This document shows positions 27,246-38,641 of a stretch of DNA of 64,000 nt, piece after piece; the first letter of the stretch is position 1; each line of letters begins with the position of its first letter. The stretch lies in contig RFFU01000002.1 in the NCBI GenBank assembly GCA_003697085.1, forward strand, positions 1-64,000, written 5' to 3'. Position numbers and translations under genes: made by a program. Origin of the DNA: Candidatus Hydrogenedentota bacterium (GTDB taxonomy: Bacteria > UBA8481 > J006). Below the pieces are notes generated by a model, which worked only from the letters and a program-made list of their open reading frames with translations, searched no databases and was not told where the DNA came from.

Positions 27246-29573
27246 GTGTTATTCGAAATGGGTTCTTTTGGTTCGTTACCTGGTGTGTTGTTCTGGATAG
27301 CCCCCGCGGGGGCGCTCTTGGCGCTGGCGATGGCGTATGTCTTCTTCCAGCTGATGATCCGGTCGAATCCGGGAAGCGCGAGGATGATCGAGATCGCGGG
27401 GCACGTGAAGGAAGGCGCGATGGCTTACCTCTATCAGCAGTACAAGGTCGTGGGGGCCGTCTTCGTGGTTCTCTTCGTGTTGCTGGGGCTGATGGCGCTG
27501 GCGGGACTTCAGTCCCCGCTCGTTCCGGTGGCGTTTCTCACCGGCGGATTCTTTTCGGGGTTGTGCGGGTTTTTGGGGATGAAGACGGCGACATCGGCTT
27601 CGAACCGGACGGCGCAGGGGGCCAAGGAATCGCTTGACCGCGGGCTCAAGGTGGCGTTTCGTTCGGGCGCTGTCATGGGATTCGTCGTCGTGGGGTTTGC
27701 TCTCGTGGACATTTGCGCGTGGTTCTGGATTCTGCGTTATCTCGCCGTTCACAATGTCAACGCCGCCGGTGATGTCATAGTTTTCGGCATCAATCTCGGG
27801 CATCTTTCTTTGGAAGAGATTACGGTGATTATGCTCAATTTCGGAATGGGAGCCTCGACTCAGGCACTGTTCGCCCGCGTGGGAGGCGGAATTTTCACGA
27901 AGGCGGCCGATGTCGGCGCGGATCTCGTGGGAAAGGTCGAGGCGGGGATTCCGGAGGACGACCCGCGGAATCCGGCCACGATTGCGGACAACGTCGGCGA
28001 CAACGTCGGCGATGTGGCGGGGATGGGAGCGGACCTTTACGAATCGTACGCCGGATCGGTGTTGGCGACGGCGGCATTGGGAGCGGCCGCTTTCCGCGGG
28101 AATCCGAATCTCCAAATCGCTTCGGTTATCACTCCGATGGTCGTGGCGGGAATCGGGACGATCTCGTCCGTGATCGGATGCTTTCTTGTACGGGCGAAGG
28201 AAGGAGCGAGCCAAAAGCAATTGATGGCGGCGCTTTTTCGCGGGATCAATGGAGCCTCGATTCTGACGATTATCGGAGCTGCCGTGACGGTGAAGATTCT
28301 GATGCCCGGCCACTTCGGCCTGTGGTTTTCGATCCTCTCCGGACTCTGCGCAGGAATTTGGATCGCGAAGGCGACCGAGTATTACACCTCGGATGATTAT
28401 CGGCCCACGCAATGGTTGGCGACCCAGTGCAAGACGGGGCCGGCCACGACGATCATCGGCGGGATGGCGGTGGGGATGGAGTCTGTAATGCAGCCCGTTA
28501 TTGCGATCGGGTTGGGAACTATTTTGGCCTTCGCTTTTGCGGGAGGCTTCAGTGAGTTCTCGATGGGGCTATATGGAGTAGGGATTGCGGCCGTGGGGAT
28601 GCTTTCCACTTTGGGAATCACTCTGGCGACGGATGCCTACGGTCCTATCGCCGACAATGCGGGAGGAAACGCCCAGATGACGGAGCAGGAGCCGATCGTT
28701 CGCGAGCGGACGGATGCGCTCGATTCCCTCGGCAACACGACCGCGGCGACGGGGAAGGGATTCGCGATCGGCTCCGCGGCGTTGACGGCGTTGGCCCTTC
28801 TGGCGGCGTATATCGAGGAGATTCGCGTCGCGTTGATTCGGGTCGCGCGGGCGGGCGACGGAACGGTTCTCGTCGGGTACGGCGATCATGCGCGACAGAT
28901 AGGGATCGAGGCGATCCGCCATTTGAGTTTGCCGCAGTTCATGGAGTTTTATCAAGTTCACCTGATGAATCCGAACGTCCTCATCGGACTCTTTCTCGGT
29001 TCCATGATGGCCTTCTATTTCTGTGCCTTGACGATGAAAGCGGTCGGACGCGCGGCGGGGCAGATGGTGGAGGAGGTCAGAAATCAGTTCCGGGAGAAGA
29101 AAGGAATCATGGAGGGGAGGGAGAAGCCCGATTACGCGCGGTGTGTCTCGATCTCCACGCAGGCGGCGCAGAAGGAGATGGTCTTTCCGTCACTTTTGGC
29201 GATCATTTGTCCGATCATTGTCGGTATCCTCTTTGATGTCTCCGGAGTCGTCGGGCTTCTTTCCGGAGCGTTATCGGCGGGTTTCGTTCTCGCGGTGATG
29301 ATGGCCAACTCGGGAGGTTCCTGGGACAATGCGAAGAAGTTTATCGAGAAAGGAAATTACGGCGGCAAGGGTTCGGAGGCACACAAAGCCGGGGTTGTGG
29401 GAGATACGGTCGGTGATCCTTTCAAGGATACCTCCGGCCCTTCACTCAATATTCTCATCAAATTGATGTCGATGGTCTCGATCGTCTCCTGCGGGATCGT
29501 GGCGAAGTATCCGCCGATCGTAAAGATCCTCGGGGACAATCTGGACCGCATCCTGAGGAGCTTCGGTTCCTGA
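27246..29573 (+). CDS. hppA: Membrane-bound ion-pumping pyrophosphatase (K+-dependent type)
   Basis: This 775-residue polytopic protein has the signature motifs [40 protein letters not shown], and the C-terminal [14 protein letters not shown] and [16 protein letters not shown]. It couples hydrolysis of pyrophosphate to pumping of H+ or Na+. The motif GNTTAA (codons about 28731-28748) carries Ala where K+-independent enzymes have Lys, so the enzyme should be K+-dependent; H+ versus Na+ is not decided. GTG at 27246 and ATG at 27258 are both possible starts. It would salvage energy from pyrophosphate released by biosynthesis. Confidence 0.95.
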   Translation: MLFEMGSFGSLPGVLFWIAPAGALLALAMAYVFFQLMIRSNPGSARMIEIAGHVKEGAMAYLYQQYKVVGAVFVVLFVLLGLMALAGLQSPLVPVAFLTGGFFSGLCGFLGMKTATSASNRTAQGAKESLDRGLKVAFRSGAVMGFVVVGFALVDICAWFWILRYLAVHNVNAAGDVIVFGINLGHLSLEEITVIMLNFGMGASTQALFARVGGGIFTKAADVGADLVGKVEAGIPEDDPRNPATIADNVGDNVGDVAGMGADLYESYAGSVLATAALGAAAFRGNPNLQIASVITPMVVAGIGTISSVIGCFLVRAKEGASQKQLMAALFRGINGASILTIIGAAVTVKILMPGHFGLWFSILSGLCAGIWIAKATEYYTSDDYRPTQWLATQCKTGPATTIIGGMAVGMESVMQPVIAIGLGTILAFAFAGGFSEFSMGLYGVGIAAVGMLSTLGITLATDAYGPIADNAGGNAQMTEQEPIVRERTDALDSLGNTTAATGKGFAIGSAALTALALLAAYIEEIRVALIRVARAGDGTVLVGYGDHARQIGIEAIRHLSLPQFMEFYQVHLMNPNVLIGLFLGSMMAFYFCALTMKAVGRAAGQMVEEVRNQFREKKGIMEGREKPDYARCVSISTQAAQKEMVFPSLLAIICPIIVGILFDVSGVVGLLSGALSAGFVLAVMMANSGGSWDNAKKFIEKGNYGGKGSEAHKAGVVGDTVGDPFKDTSGPSLNILIKLMSMVSIVSCGIVAKYPPIVKILGDNLDRILRSFGS

Positions 29574-29634
29574 TGGGAAGGTTGCGGGAAGGAACAAAGC
29601 GGGTTTGGAAAATTTTTCTGGAAAGGACGGGGTG

Positions 29635-32069
<2,435 letters not shown>

Positions 32070-32070
32070 G

Positions 32071-32316
32071 ACGAGCCGGCGGGTCAAGGCGCTGATCGAG
32101 GGGTTAACCGCGCTGTGGGGCGAGGAAGCGATAAAGCGGCTTCTTTCCAATCCTCTGACGGCGCGGGAGATCAGTGAGACGGCACGGAGGAAAACTCTTG
32201 CGGAGATTCGCGAGGCGTTGAAGGATGCGCGTGAGGCCGGCGCGGCTCGCTGGGCGTGGGTGGCGAAACGACTGAGAGAGGGGCGGAAGGAATGGCCGGA
32301 ACGAAGAAGGCGGTGA
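32071..32316 (+). CDS. Small helical (HTH-like) protein with no ordinary start codon
   Basis: Between ahcY and the DnaC-like gene a reading frame of about 82 codons has clear coding character: LIEGLTALWGEEAIKRLL, LTAREISETARRKTLAEI and a basic C-terminus ending in RRRR. It ends at TGA 32314-32316, 25 bases inside the next gene. The frame is open from 32023 but has no ATG, GTG or TTG before codon 50. GAGGGG at 32058-32063 lies about 7 bases before an ACG at 32071, which is used here as a tentative start. The helices resemble a winged helix. It may be read by a rare start or by frameshifting out of ahcY. Confidence 0.4.
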   Translation, partial: TSRRVKALIEGLTALWGEEAIKRLLSNPLTAREISETARRKTLAEIREALKDAREAGAARWAWVAKRLREGRKEWPERRRR

Positions 32317-33152
32317 AGAACAGAGCGCGGAAAACCGTACGGAAGGGGACGCGGAAGAGGAAATCCGCGACGTCCAGCGCATCAGGAGAGTTTGAGTCGG
32401 CTCCGCCCGATCTCGAGGCATTGTTCCGCGAAATGATGGAGGCGGTGAAGAAACGCCGGGAGACTGCGGAGACTGTCGCAATGCCTCCCACCTGTGGAAA
32501 GTGCGAGTACGGATTCATTATCGAGAATGGCCGGGCGCGACGTTGCGGGTGTCGAATCCGAGGAGGAATCGGAAATCGCCAAGAAGCATTGGATGAATTC
32601 CTGGCGCGCCATCGCGTCGGAATGCCGCGTCGCCTCCAGAAGGTTTCGGAGTTCACCTATTTGGTTCGGCCGGGCCGGGAGAAGATCAAGACCTTTCTGA
32701 CGAATTATGTGAAGGAACTGGGGCAGGGGAAGCGGTACGGTTTGTACATTTACGGGCCGCCGGGGGTGGGAAAGTCCTTCGCGGCGGCCTATGTTGTCAA
32801 TTCCGTGAAATTCGCTCGAATAATGCCGGCCGCGATGGTCAACTTCGCCCGTATGCTCTCCGCCTTGCGGAACACCTTTCACGATCCGTTGGAGCATCAG
32901 AAACTTCTCTCCGTTATGTATGAGGTACCTCTTCTGGTATTCGATGACGTGGGGATGGAACAGAAGGTTTCCGAGAACCCGGAATTCTCATGGGGTGTTG
33001 CGGAGTTCTACAAAGTGATCGATTTTCGCCGGGACGAGGAGCTCCCGACGATCATTACGACGAACCGAACGATGGAGGAACTGGAGGAGCGAATGGGGGA
33101 GGCGGTAATGAAGCGGATCGAGGATATGACCGTACGGTTGGATATGGCGTAG
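32292..33152 (+). CDS. DnaC/DnaI-like AAA+ ATPase with zinc-binding N-terminus
   Basis: This 286-residue protein has a basic N-terminal tail, a CGKCEYGFI ... RRCGC cysteine cluster, then the AAA+ core: Walker A YGPPGVGKSFAA, Walker B LLVFDDVG, sensor segment ITTNRTMEEL and a C-terminal Arg-rich helix. This order matches replicative-helicase loaders of the DnaC/DnaI type. DnaB, its expected partner, is encoded at 62.6 kb. ATG at 32292 is used; an earlier ATG at 32256 lies within the upstream small frame. Transposon-type IstB ATPases are similar, but no transposase is nearby. Confidence 0.8.
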   Translation: MAGTKKAVKNRARKTVRKGTRKRKSATSSASGEFESAPPDLEALFREMMEAVKKRRETAETVAMPPTCGKCEYGFIIENGRARRCGCRIRGGIGNRQEALDEFLARHRVGMPRRLQKVSEFTYLVRPGREKIKTFLTNYVKELGQGKRYGLYIYGPPGVGKSFAAAYVVNSVKFARIMPAAMVNFARMLSALRNTFHDPLEHQKLLSVMYEVPLLVFDDVGMEQKVSENPEFSWGVAEFYKVIDFRRDEELPTIITTNRTMEELEERMGEAVMKRIEDMTVRLDMA

Positions 33153-33600
33153 GACCGCGAACCACGGAGCACACGGAAAAAGGGAAAGGCAAAAGTCAAA
33201 AGGAAGAAGGCAAAAAGCAAAAGGGAACAGAAGATGTAGCGATCAGTCATCGGTTACCGTTCACCGTTTATCGTTTAACGTTTCAAACTCACCGATCGAT
33301 GTCCAAGGATGAAAAACGGATAACGGTAAACGAAGAACGGTGAACGAAAAAAAACCACGGAAGAGACGGAAAAAAGAAAGGAAAAATTCAAAAGCAAAAG
33401 GCAAAAGGAAAAAGAGAAAGGCAGAAGCCAAAAGGGAAAGGGCAAAAGGAAGAGGGCGAGGGCAAGAAGGGGAAGTCCTGGGAGTGCCGGCATCTTGCTT
33501 CCTCCCTGCGGGCCTGGCCGCTCGCCTCGCGCGGCTTCCGTGCCGCGCGTTCCGCTTGTGCGGAAACGGCTCACGCCCGTTTGAATCCCGACATTTCAAA
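33153..33600. repeat. Mosaic spacer repeats upstream of the tRNA-Asp hairpin
   Basis: No gene is seen. The spacer contains CACGGA units (33160-33180), GGCAAAAGTCAAAAGG-type runs (33185-33225 and 33372-33440), ACGGTAAACGAA/GTTTACCGTT units in both orientations (33251-33350), and GTGCCGGCATCTTGC (about 33484-33498). An inverted repeat of GCGCGGC lies near 33527. The same modules occur at 6.8-7.06 kb. Confidence 0.7.
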
Positions 33601-33637
33601 CGGAAAGCCACCGTCCCTTCGGGACGCCGCCTTTCCG
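33601..33637 (-). terminator. Stem-loop directly downstream of tRNA-Asp
   Basis: CGGAAAG pairs with CTTTCCG and an inner GTCCC pairs with GGGAC around a 3-base loop. It begins 3 bases after the 3' end of tRNA-Asp on the minus strand. There is no clear U-tract, so it may be a processing or weak termination hairpin. Confidence 0.45.
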
Positions 33638-33639
33638 TT

Positions 33640-33713
33640 CGGGGTGGACGGGATTCGAACCCGCAACTTCTGCCGTGACAGGGCAGTGCTCTAACCAATT
33701 GAACTACCACCCC
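33640..33713 (-). tRNA. tRNA-Asp (GTC)
   Basis: On the minus strand the acceptor stem GGGGTGG pairs with CCACCCC, the anticodon loop CTGTCAC contains GTC, and the T arm reads GGTTCGAATCC. The discriminator is G and CCA is not encoded. Length is 74 nt. Confidence 0.95.
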
Positions 33714-33725
33714 TGTTAAGAACCA

Positions 33726-33754
33726 AGGATAGTTTTCAATATCGTTTCTGTCAA
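33726..33754 (-). promoter_or_regulatory. sigma70-type promoter for tRNA-Asp
   Basis: On the minus strand TTGACA (33754-33749) and TATCCT (33731-33726) are separated by 17 bases and end 12 bases before the tRNA 5' end. Confidence 0.65.
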
Positions 33755-34085
33755 GTTATTGAGACAAGGGACCTCGGTTACTGAATGTCACCTGCTGCGG
33801 GAGACAAGGTCGGGAATAATTTCATTTTTGAAGGTTCGAGCGGATGGTGGGGGTGTGCTTTTTTCAAGAGAACACTGTTGACGAAATCCCTCAAAAAATC
33901 TGTGAAAAAATCAGATAAAAAGGGTGGAATTTTTGTGGCGGGTGTAGTAGAAGGTTAAGAAGAAAAAGAGATCCTGGTTGAACCGGTTGTGTACGCGAGA
34001 GGGCACGCCGTGGTTCGAGATTTTTGGTTTGCGATGTTCCTCGGCGAACGCCTCGGGTGGATGAGAGGAAGGTGTCGGACGAAAG
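33755..34085. other. Upstream region of the molybdenum-hydroxylase operon, no gene
   Basis: About 330 bases without a plausible gene. An A/T-rich stretch at 33880-33940 (starting GTTGACGAAATCC) is the likely promoter area of the operon that starts at 34086, but no -35/-10 pair with normal spacing is evident. No operator palindrome was recognised. Confidence 0.4.
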
Positions 34086-34901
34086 ATGATCCGTGAATTT
34101 TCCTATCAAGCCCCTCGGAAGCAGAAGGAACTTCTCGATATTCTCGCGTCGGAAAGAGAGAACGCCCGTGTGTTGGCCGGAGGGACGGACCTTCTCGTCA
34201 ACATTCGGCTCGGTCTCCAGCATCCTCGTATCGTTGTGGACATCAAGAAGATCCGTGAGCACACAGCGATCCGTTTCGATGAGAAGGAAGGGCTTTCGAT
34301 CGGAGCGGCGGTCACGATCAACGAGGTGATGGAGAACAGGGACGTGCAGAAGCATTTTCCCGCCTTGGTGGAGGCCGCGAAGGTTTTGGCTTCCCATCAA
34401 TTACGAAATCGTGCCACGGTGATCGGCAATCTCTGCAACGCTTCGCCCTGCGCGGATATGGCTCCTCCCCTCCTTTGCTTGGACGCTCGGGTCGAGATTG
34501 TCTCGGATTCGGGCCGGAGGAATCTTCCTCTCGAGGCCTTCTTCGCGGGTGTAAAGAAGACCCGTTTAACTCCGGGAGAATACGTCGAACGGATCGTGGT
34601 ACCTCCGAGGTGGGCGGATGCGGGGGGCGGATTCCGGAAGATGAAGCGTGTGCGGGGGCACGATATCGGGGTTTTGAGCGTCTGCCTGACGAAGAAGGGA
34701 CCGTTGCGACGGGTCGCGGTCGGCTCGGCCGCCCCGACGCCGGTATTGGTCGGAGAATTTCGCGGTCGTGTCTCGACGGAGGAAGTCATCAGAAAAGCGA
34801 TGCGGCGGATCAATCCGATCGACGACGTGCGTGGTTCCGCGGAGTTTCGGCGGTTCCTGACACGCCGGTACGTTGCGGAATTGATGAAGGAGGTCCGGTA
34901 A
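34086..34901 (+). CDS. Xanthine dehydrogenase family FAD-binding subunit
   Basis: This 271-residue protein is the medium subunit of a molybdenum hydroxylase: SERENARVLAGGTDLLVNIRLG (FAD pyrophosphate loop), AKVLASHQLRNRATVIGNLCNASPCADMAPPL and the CO-dehydrogenase flavoprotein C-terminal domain. It passes electrons from the 2Fe-2S subunit to an acceptor. It is the first gene of a nine-gene operon with stop/start overlaps, followed by the iron-sulfur and molybdopterin subunits. The substrate of the complex is not given by this subunit. Confidence 0.92.
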   Translation: MIREFSYQAPRKQKELLDILASERENARVLAGGTDLLVNIRLGLQHPRIVVDIKKIREHTAIRFDEKEGLSIGAAVTINEVMENRDVQKHFPALVEAAKVLASHQLRNRATVIGNLCNASPCADMAPPLLCLDARVEIVSDSGRRNLPLEAFFAGVKKTRLTPGEYVERIVVPPRWADAGGGFRKMKRVRGHDIGVLSVCLTKKGPLRRVAVGSAAPTPVLVGEFRGRVSTEEVIRKAMRRINPIDDVRGSAEFRRFLTRRYVAELMKEVR

Positions 34902-35419
34902 TGAAGCGGGCGGAAGCGGGAGAGCCGGTCGAGATTTCGCTTCGCATCAATGGAGAGAAGGTGACGTGCCGCGTGCCGCCCCACGTGACGCTCCTTCGTT
35001 TCCTACGGGAGTATGTCGGTCTGACGGGAACGAAGGAAGGGTGTTCCGCGGGGGAATGCGGGGCCTGCACGGTTCTGTTTAACGGCCGCGCCGTGAACTC
35101 CTGCCTCGTTTTGGCCGTCGAGGCTGACGGAGCGAACATCAGGACGGTCGAGGGGGAATGCCGCAACAACAGACTGTCCCGCCTCCAAGAGCTTCTCGAT
35201 AAACACCACGCCGTCCAATGCGGGTTCTGCACTCCAGGGATGATTATGTCGATCCGAGATCTTTTGGCCCGCCACCCGAAGCCCACGTTGCGCCAGATTC
35301 AGGAAGGGATCGAGGGAAACTTCTGCCGGTGCACCGGGTACGTACAAATCATTGAGGCGATCCTTGAATACACGGGGCAGTTGAAGAAGAAGGGAGAGTT
35401 GAAGCGTGTACGCGGATAA
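34901..35419 (+). CDS. Xanthine dehydrogenase family 2Fe-2S subunit
   Basis: This 172-residue protein carries a plant-type 2Fe-2S cluster (CSAGECGACTVLFNGRAVNSC) and a second cluster domain (CGFCTPG ... CRCTGY), as in XdhC/CoxS-type small subunits. The ATG overlaps the stop of the FAD subunit (TAATG), so the two are coupled. It forms an electron relay between the molybdenum and flavin subunits. Confidence 0.94.
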   Translation: MKRAEAGEPVEISLRINGEKVTCRVPPHVTLLRFLREYVGLTGTKEGCSAGECGACTVLFNGRAVNSCLVLAVEADGANIRTVEGECRNNRLSRLQELLDKHHAVQCGFCTPGMIMSIRDLLARHPKPTLRQIQEGIEGNFCRCTGYVQIIEAILEYTGQLKKKGELKRVRG

Positions 35420-37814
35420 GGACCCTGGTTCCTTGAAGGTTGTCGGCACACCGCAACGCCGGGTCGATGTTCTCGAGAAATTGACGGGGGCGGCACGATA
35501 CACGGCCGATTTGAAGCTTCCGGGGATGTTGTACGCGAAGGTGAAGCGGAGCCCCCATGCTCGGGCGAGGATCATCCGCATCGACACATCCCGTGCGGCG
35601 GCGCTTCCGGGCGTTCGATCGATCATTACGGGCGAGGAACTTCCCTACCGCGTGGGGCTTTACATCGTAGACAAGTATGTGATGGCAAGGGGAGTCGTGC
35701 GGCATTTCGGCGAGGCCGTGGCGGCGGTGGCGGCCGACTCGATCGAGATCGCCCAGAGAGCGGTGGATTTGATCGAGGTGGAATACGAGGTCCTCACGCC
35801 GGTCCTCGATCCTGTCAAAGCCTTCGACAGGCGTTCCCCGCTGGTACATCCGGACTTGGGGGAGTACGAGTACGTCGAAGCGGTCTTTACTCCGGTGCCG
35901 GGAACGAACATCGCGAATCACACGAAATTGAGGAAGGGGAATCTGGCGAAGGGGTTCCGGGAAGCGGACTGGATCGTTGAACGGGAATACACGAATCCTT
36001 CCGTGCAGCACGTACCGATGGAGACTCACGTTGCGATCGGGCAGTGGGGACCGCGAGACCAGGTGACGTTGTGGTCGTCGGCGCAGTCTCCGTTCACGGT
36101 CCGGAACCTCTTCTGTCATGCCTTCAAACTCCCGCACAAGAACGTGCGCGTGATCGTCCCGTACGTCGGAGGAGGATTCGGAGGAAAAGCGGGAATACAT
36201 CTCGAACCACTCGTGGCGTGTCTTTCGAGAAAGGCGGGCGGTCGTCCCGTGCGATTGGTTGCGACACGGGAAGAGGAATTCAGTCTTCTCCCGTGCCGGA
36301 GCGCTTTGACGTATCGGATCAAGACCGGTCTGCGTAACGATGGAAGGATCGTCGCTCAGAAGATGACGATGTTTTGGGATGCCGGAGCCTATGCCGATTA
36401 TGCCGTGAACGTCACGCGGGCGTCCGGCTATTCGGCTTCCGGGCCCTACGAGATTCCGAATGCATGGATCGATGCCTATACGATGTACACGAACAAACCG
36501 TTCGGAACGGCCTATCGTGGTTTCGGTCATGTGGAGTTCTCGTGGGGAATCGAGCGGCATATGGATTTGTGCGCGCGAACGATCGGAATGGACCCACTGG
36601 AGTTTCGGAAAGTGAACGCGTTGCGACCCGGATCGCTCACTTTGACGGGGGAAAGGATCACGGTGAATACGGGAAACGTGACGAAGTGTATGGAGGAGGT
36701 CGCGAAGGCTATCAATTACGGCCGGCTGACGGCTCGGGAGAAGGCGCGGGAGAAACGCACGGGAAAGAAGATCGGGAAAGCGGTGGCGGCGCTGCACAAG
36801 GCTCCCGCGATGCCGCCGTTCACTTCGACGGTCGTCATTCTTCGGATGAACGAAGACGGAACGGTGACGGCGAACTTCTCTCTTTCGGAGATCGGGCAGG
36901 GGACGTACACCTCCGTTGCGCAGGTCATAGCGGAGCGGTTGAAGTTTCCGATGGAGAAGATCCGCGTCTGTCTGGATACCGACACGGAGCACGATCCATA
37001 CGATTGGCAGACCGTGGCTTCCAAGGGACTGGTTCTGACGGGCAACGCGGCGATCCTGGCGGCGGAGGATCTTCTGCGCCGCGCCTACGGGACGGCCGGT
37101 CAAATTCTTCGGGCTCACCCCCGGGATCTGGACCATGACGACGAGAAGGTTTTCCTCCGCCATCACCCGGATCGGAGTGTAACGTTTCGAGAGATGGCCG
37201 TGGGATACGCCTATCCCGACGGCAACGGGATCGGAGGGCAGATTGTCGGTGTGGGGCGATACATCGCTCAAGGCTTGAGCAATCTGAACAAGGAAACGGG
37301 TCAGGGCCATCCCGCGCTCGATTGGACCTACGGCGCGCACGGAATCATTGTGGAGGTCGATCCGGAGACGGGGGAATACAACGTTTTGAAGGTGGCCTCC
37401 GCGTTCGACGTGGGAAAGGCGATCAATCCCGAGTGTGTACGTGGGCAGGCCGTCGGAGGGATGTTGCAGGGGCTGGGGACGGCCGTGTGCGAGGGGTATA
37501 TGTACGACACGGAGGGGCATCTTCTCAATCCCTCCTTTACGGACAACAAAGTTCCGACGGCTATGGACCTTCCTGAGGAAGTAGAGAGTATCGCCGTGGA
37601 GACGCCGCAGATCGACGGACCGTATGGGGCGCGCGGTGTCGGGGAGCATCCGATGATTGCGGTATGCGGAGCACTGGGAAACGCGATCCAAAACGCGGTC
37701 GGCGCCGACCTCACACATATGCCGATGCGGCAGGAAGACGTCTGGAGGGCGTTGAGAAAGAAGACATCGATCAATCATTTCATCACTCGTTGCGGATTCG
37801 GTTGCAAACGGTGA
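35406..37814 (+). CDS. Xanthine dehydrogenase family molybdopterin-binding subunit
   Basis: This 802-residue subunit has the N-terminal YTADLKLPGMLYAKVKRSPH domain, the molybdopterin segment VPYVGGGFGGKAG, the substrate-loop TAYRGFGHVEFSWGIERH and the catalytic Glu in YGARGVGEHPMIA. The loop is of XDH type rather than the CoxL AYRCSFR type, so it hydroxylates a heterocycle or aldehyde, not CO. No MoCo-insertion chaperone (XdhC-type) is present in the operon. GTG at 35406 overlaps the upstream gene by 14 bases. Confidence 0.93.
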   Translation: MYADKDPGSLKVVGTPQRRVDVLEKLTGAARYTADLKLPGMLYAKVKRSPHARARIIRIDTSRAAALPGVRSIITGEELPYRVGLYIVDKYVMARGVVRHFGEAVAAVAADSIEIAQRAVDLIEVEYEVLTPVLDPVKAFDRRSPLVHPDLGEYEYVEAVFTPVPGTNIANHTKLRKGNLAKGFREADWIVEREYTNPSVQHVPMETHVAIGQWGPRDQVTLWSSAQSPFTVRNLFCHAFKLPHKNVRVIVPYVGGGFGGKAGIHLEPLVACLSRKAGGRPVRLVATREEEFSLLPCRSALTYRIKTGLRNDGRIVAQKMTMFWDAGAYADYAVNVTRASGYSASGPYEIPNAWIDAYTMYTNKPFGTAYRGFGHVEFSWGIERHMDLCARTIGMDPLEFRKVNALRPGSLTLTGERITVNTGNVTKCMEEVAKAINYGRLTAREKAREKRTGKKIGKAVAALHKAPAMPPFTSTVVILRMNEDGTVTANFSLSEIGQGTYTSVAQVIAERLKFPMEKIRVCLDTDTEHDPYDWQTVASKGLVLTGNAAILAAEDLLRRAYGTAGQILRAHPRDLDHDDEKVFLRHHPDRSVTFREMAVGYAYPDGNGIGGQIVGVGRYIAQGLSNLNKETGQGHPALDWTYGAHGIIVEVDPETGEYNVLKVASAFDVGKAINPECVRGQAVGGMLQGLGTAVCEGYMYDTEGHLLNPSFTDNKVPTAMDLPEEVESIAVETPQIDGPYGARGVGEHPMIAVCGALGNAIQNAVGADLTHMPMRQEDVWRALRKKTSINHFITRCGFGCKR

Positions 37815-38641
37815 CGGTCCCGGGCGTTTCCGCCGCGGGGGACGTCTTGCAGGCAAGAACGGACGGAGAGGTCGGTTTTTTCGAGAAAGAACTTCGAGGA
37901 ACGGTGGAGGCGCTGTTTCGGACCGGCTTCAGCATTCGGACCGGGAAGGGACTCTTTTGGATTACGCGGGAAAGAGAGCGGCTTCATACCCGAGCCGGTT
38001 TCCTTTCAAGGATGAATTTTCCTGATCCAGCCGTGGGGTGTGCGGTTCTGTTTCGTCCGGGGGAGATATCGTTCGGTGCGCGCCGGTTTCCTCTTTTACG
38101 AACGGTCGTTCCCCCGCGGCGTCTGAAGAGGATCGATCCCGCATTCCTCGAGAGGAACCTCCGTTTCCTAAGGCGAATCGTCACGTTGGCTTTGGGGCAG
38201 AGAGAAAAGGAGAAGGTGCAGCGATACGAGGCGAGTGTCGAAGAGAGAGGACGATCCGGCCTTCTGAGTTTCGAGGATTTCCTTTCCTTGTTCGGAACGG
38301 GACCGGGTTCGACGCCTCTCGCCGATGATTTCTTTACAGGTCTGCTTCTTGGTGATCGCTGGTTTTGCTCGCAAAGAGGGGGAGAGGTAATCATCACGCC
38401 GTTCTTTCTCGAGCGCCTGAGGGAGCGGACGAATCACGTCGCGTGGGCACAAATCGAAATGGCCCGCCGCGGACAAAGTGTAATATTGATTGAACGACTC
38501 TTGGCGGCGATGGGAAGAAAGAATGTTTCCGGGAGTCTGGTCTGGCGTTGCGCACGATTGGGAGCATCGTCCGGTGCCGCGATTTTAAGCGGCCTTTGTG
38601 TTGCGGTATGCCGGAGCATGCGGCGGCGGAAAGCGGCATGA
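37811..38641 (+). CDS. DUF2877 protein (AllH-like, oxamate carbamoyltransferase subunit)
   Basis: This 276-residue protein has SRMNFPDPAVGCAVLFRPGE and the DUF2877 signature GPGSTPLADDFFTGLLLG, as in E. coli YlbF/AllH. AllF, AllG and AllH together form oxamate carbamoyltransferase, which makes carbamoyl phosphate and oxamate from oxalurate. GTG at 37811 overlaps the stop of the molybdopterin subunit (GTGA), and its own stop overlaps the FdrA start, tying the hydroxylase directly to the transferase genes. Confidence 0.83.
   Translation: MTVPGVSAAGDVLQARTDGEVGFFEKELRGTVEALFRTGFSIRTGKGLFWITRERERLHTRAGFLSRMNFPDPAVGCAVLFRPGEISFGARRFPLLRTVVPPRRLKRIDPAFLERNLRFLRRIVTLALGQREKEKVQRYEASVEERGRSGLLSFEDFLSLFGTGPGSTPLADDFFTGLLLGDRWFCSQRGGEVIITPFFLERLRERTNHVAWAQIEMARRGQSVILIERLLAAMGRKNVSGSLVWRCARLGASSGAAILSGLCVAVCRSMRRRKAA

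Noticed and set aside
35349-37856. An 835-codon open frame on the minus strand
   Set aside because: It mirrors the molybdopterin-subunit gene exactly, has Arg/His-rich composition and no protein pattern. It is an antisense shadow of a G+C-rich gene. The same holds for other long antisense frames, for example 16337-17671 and 27276-28412.
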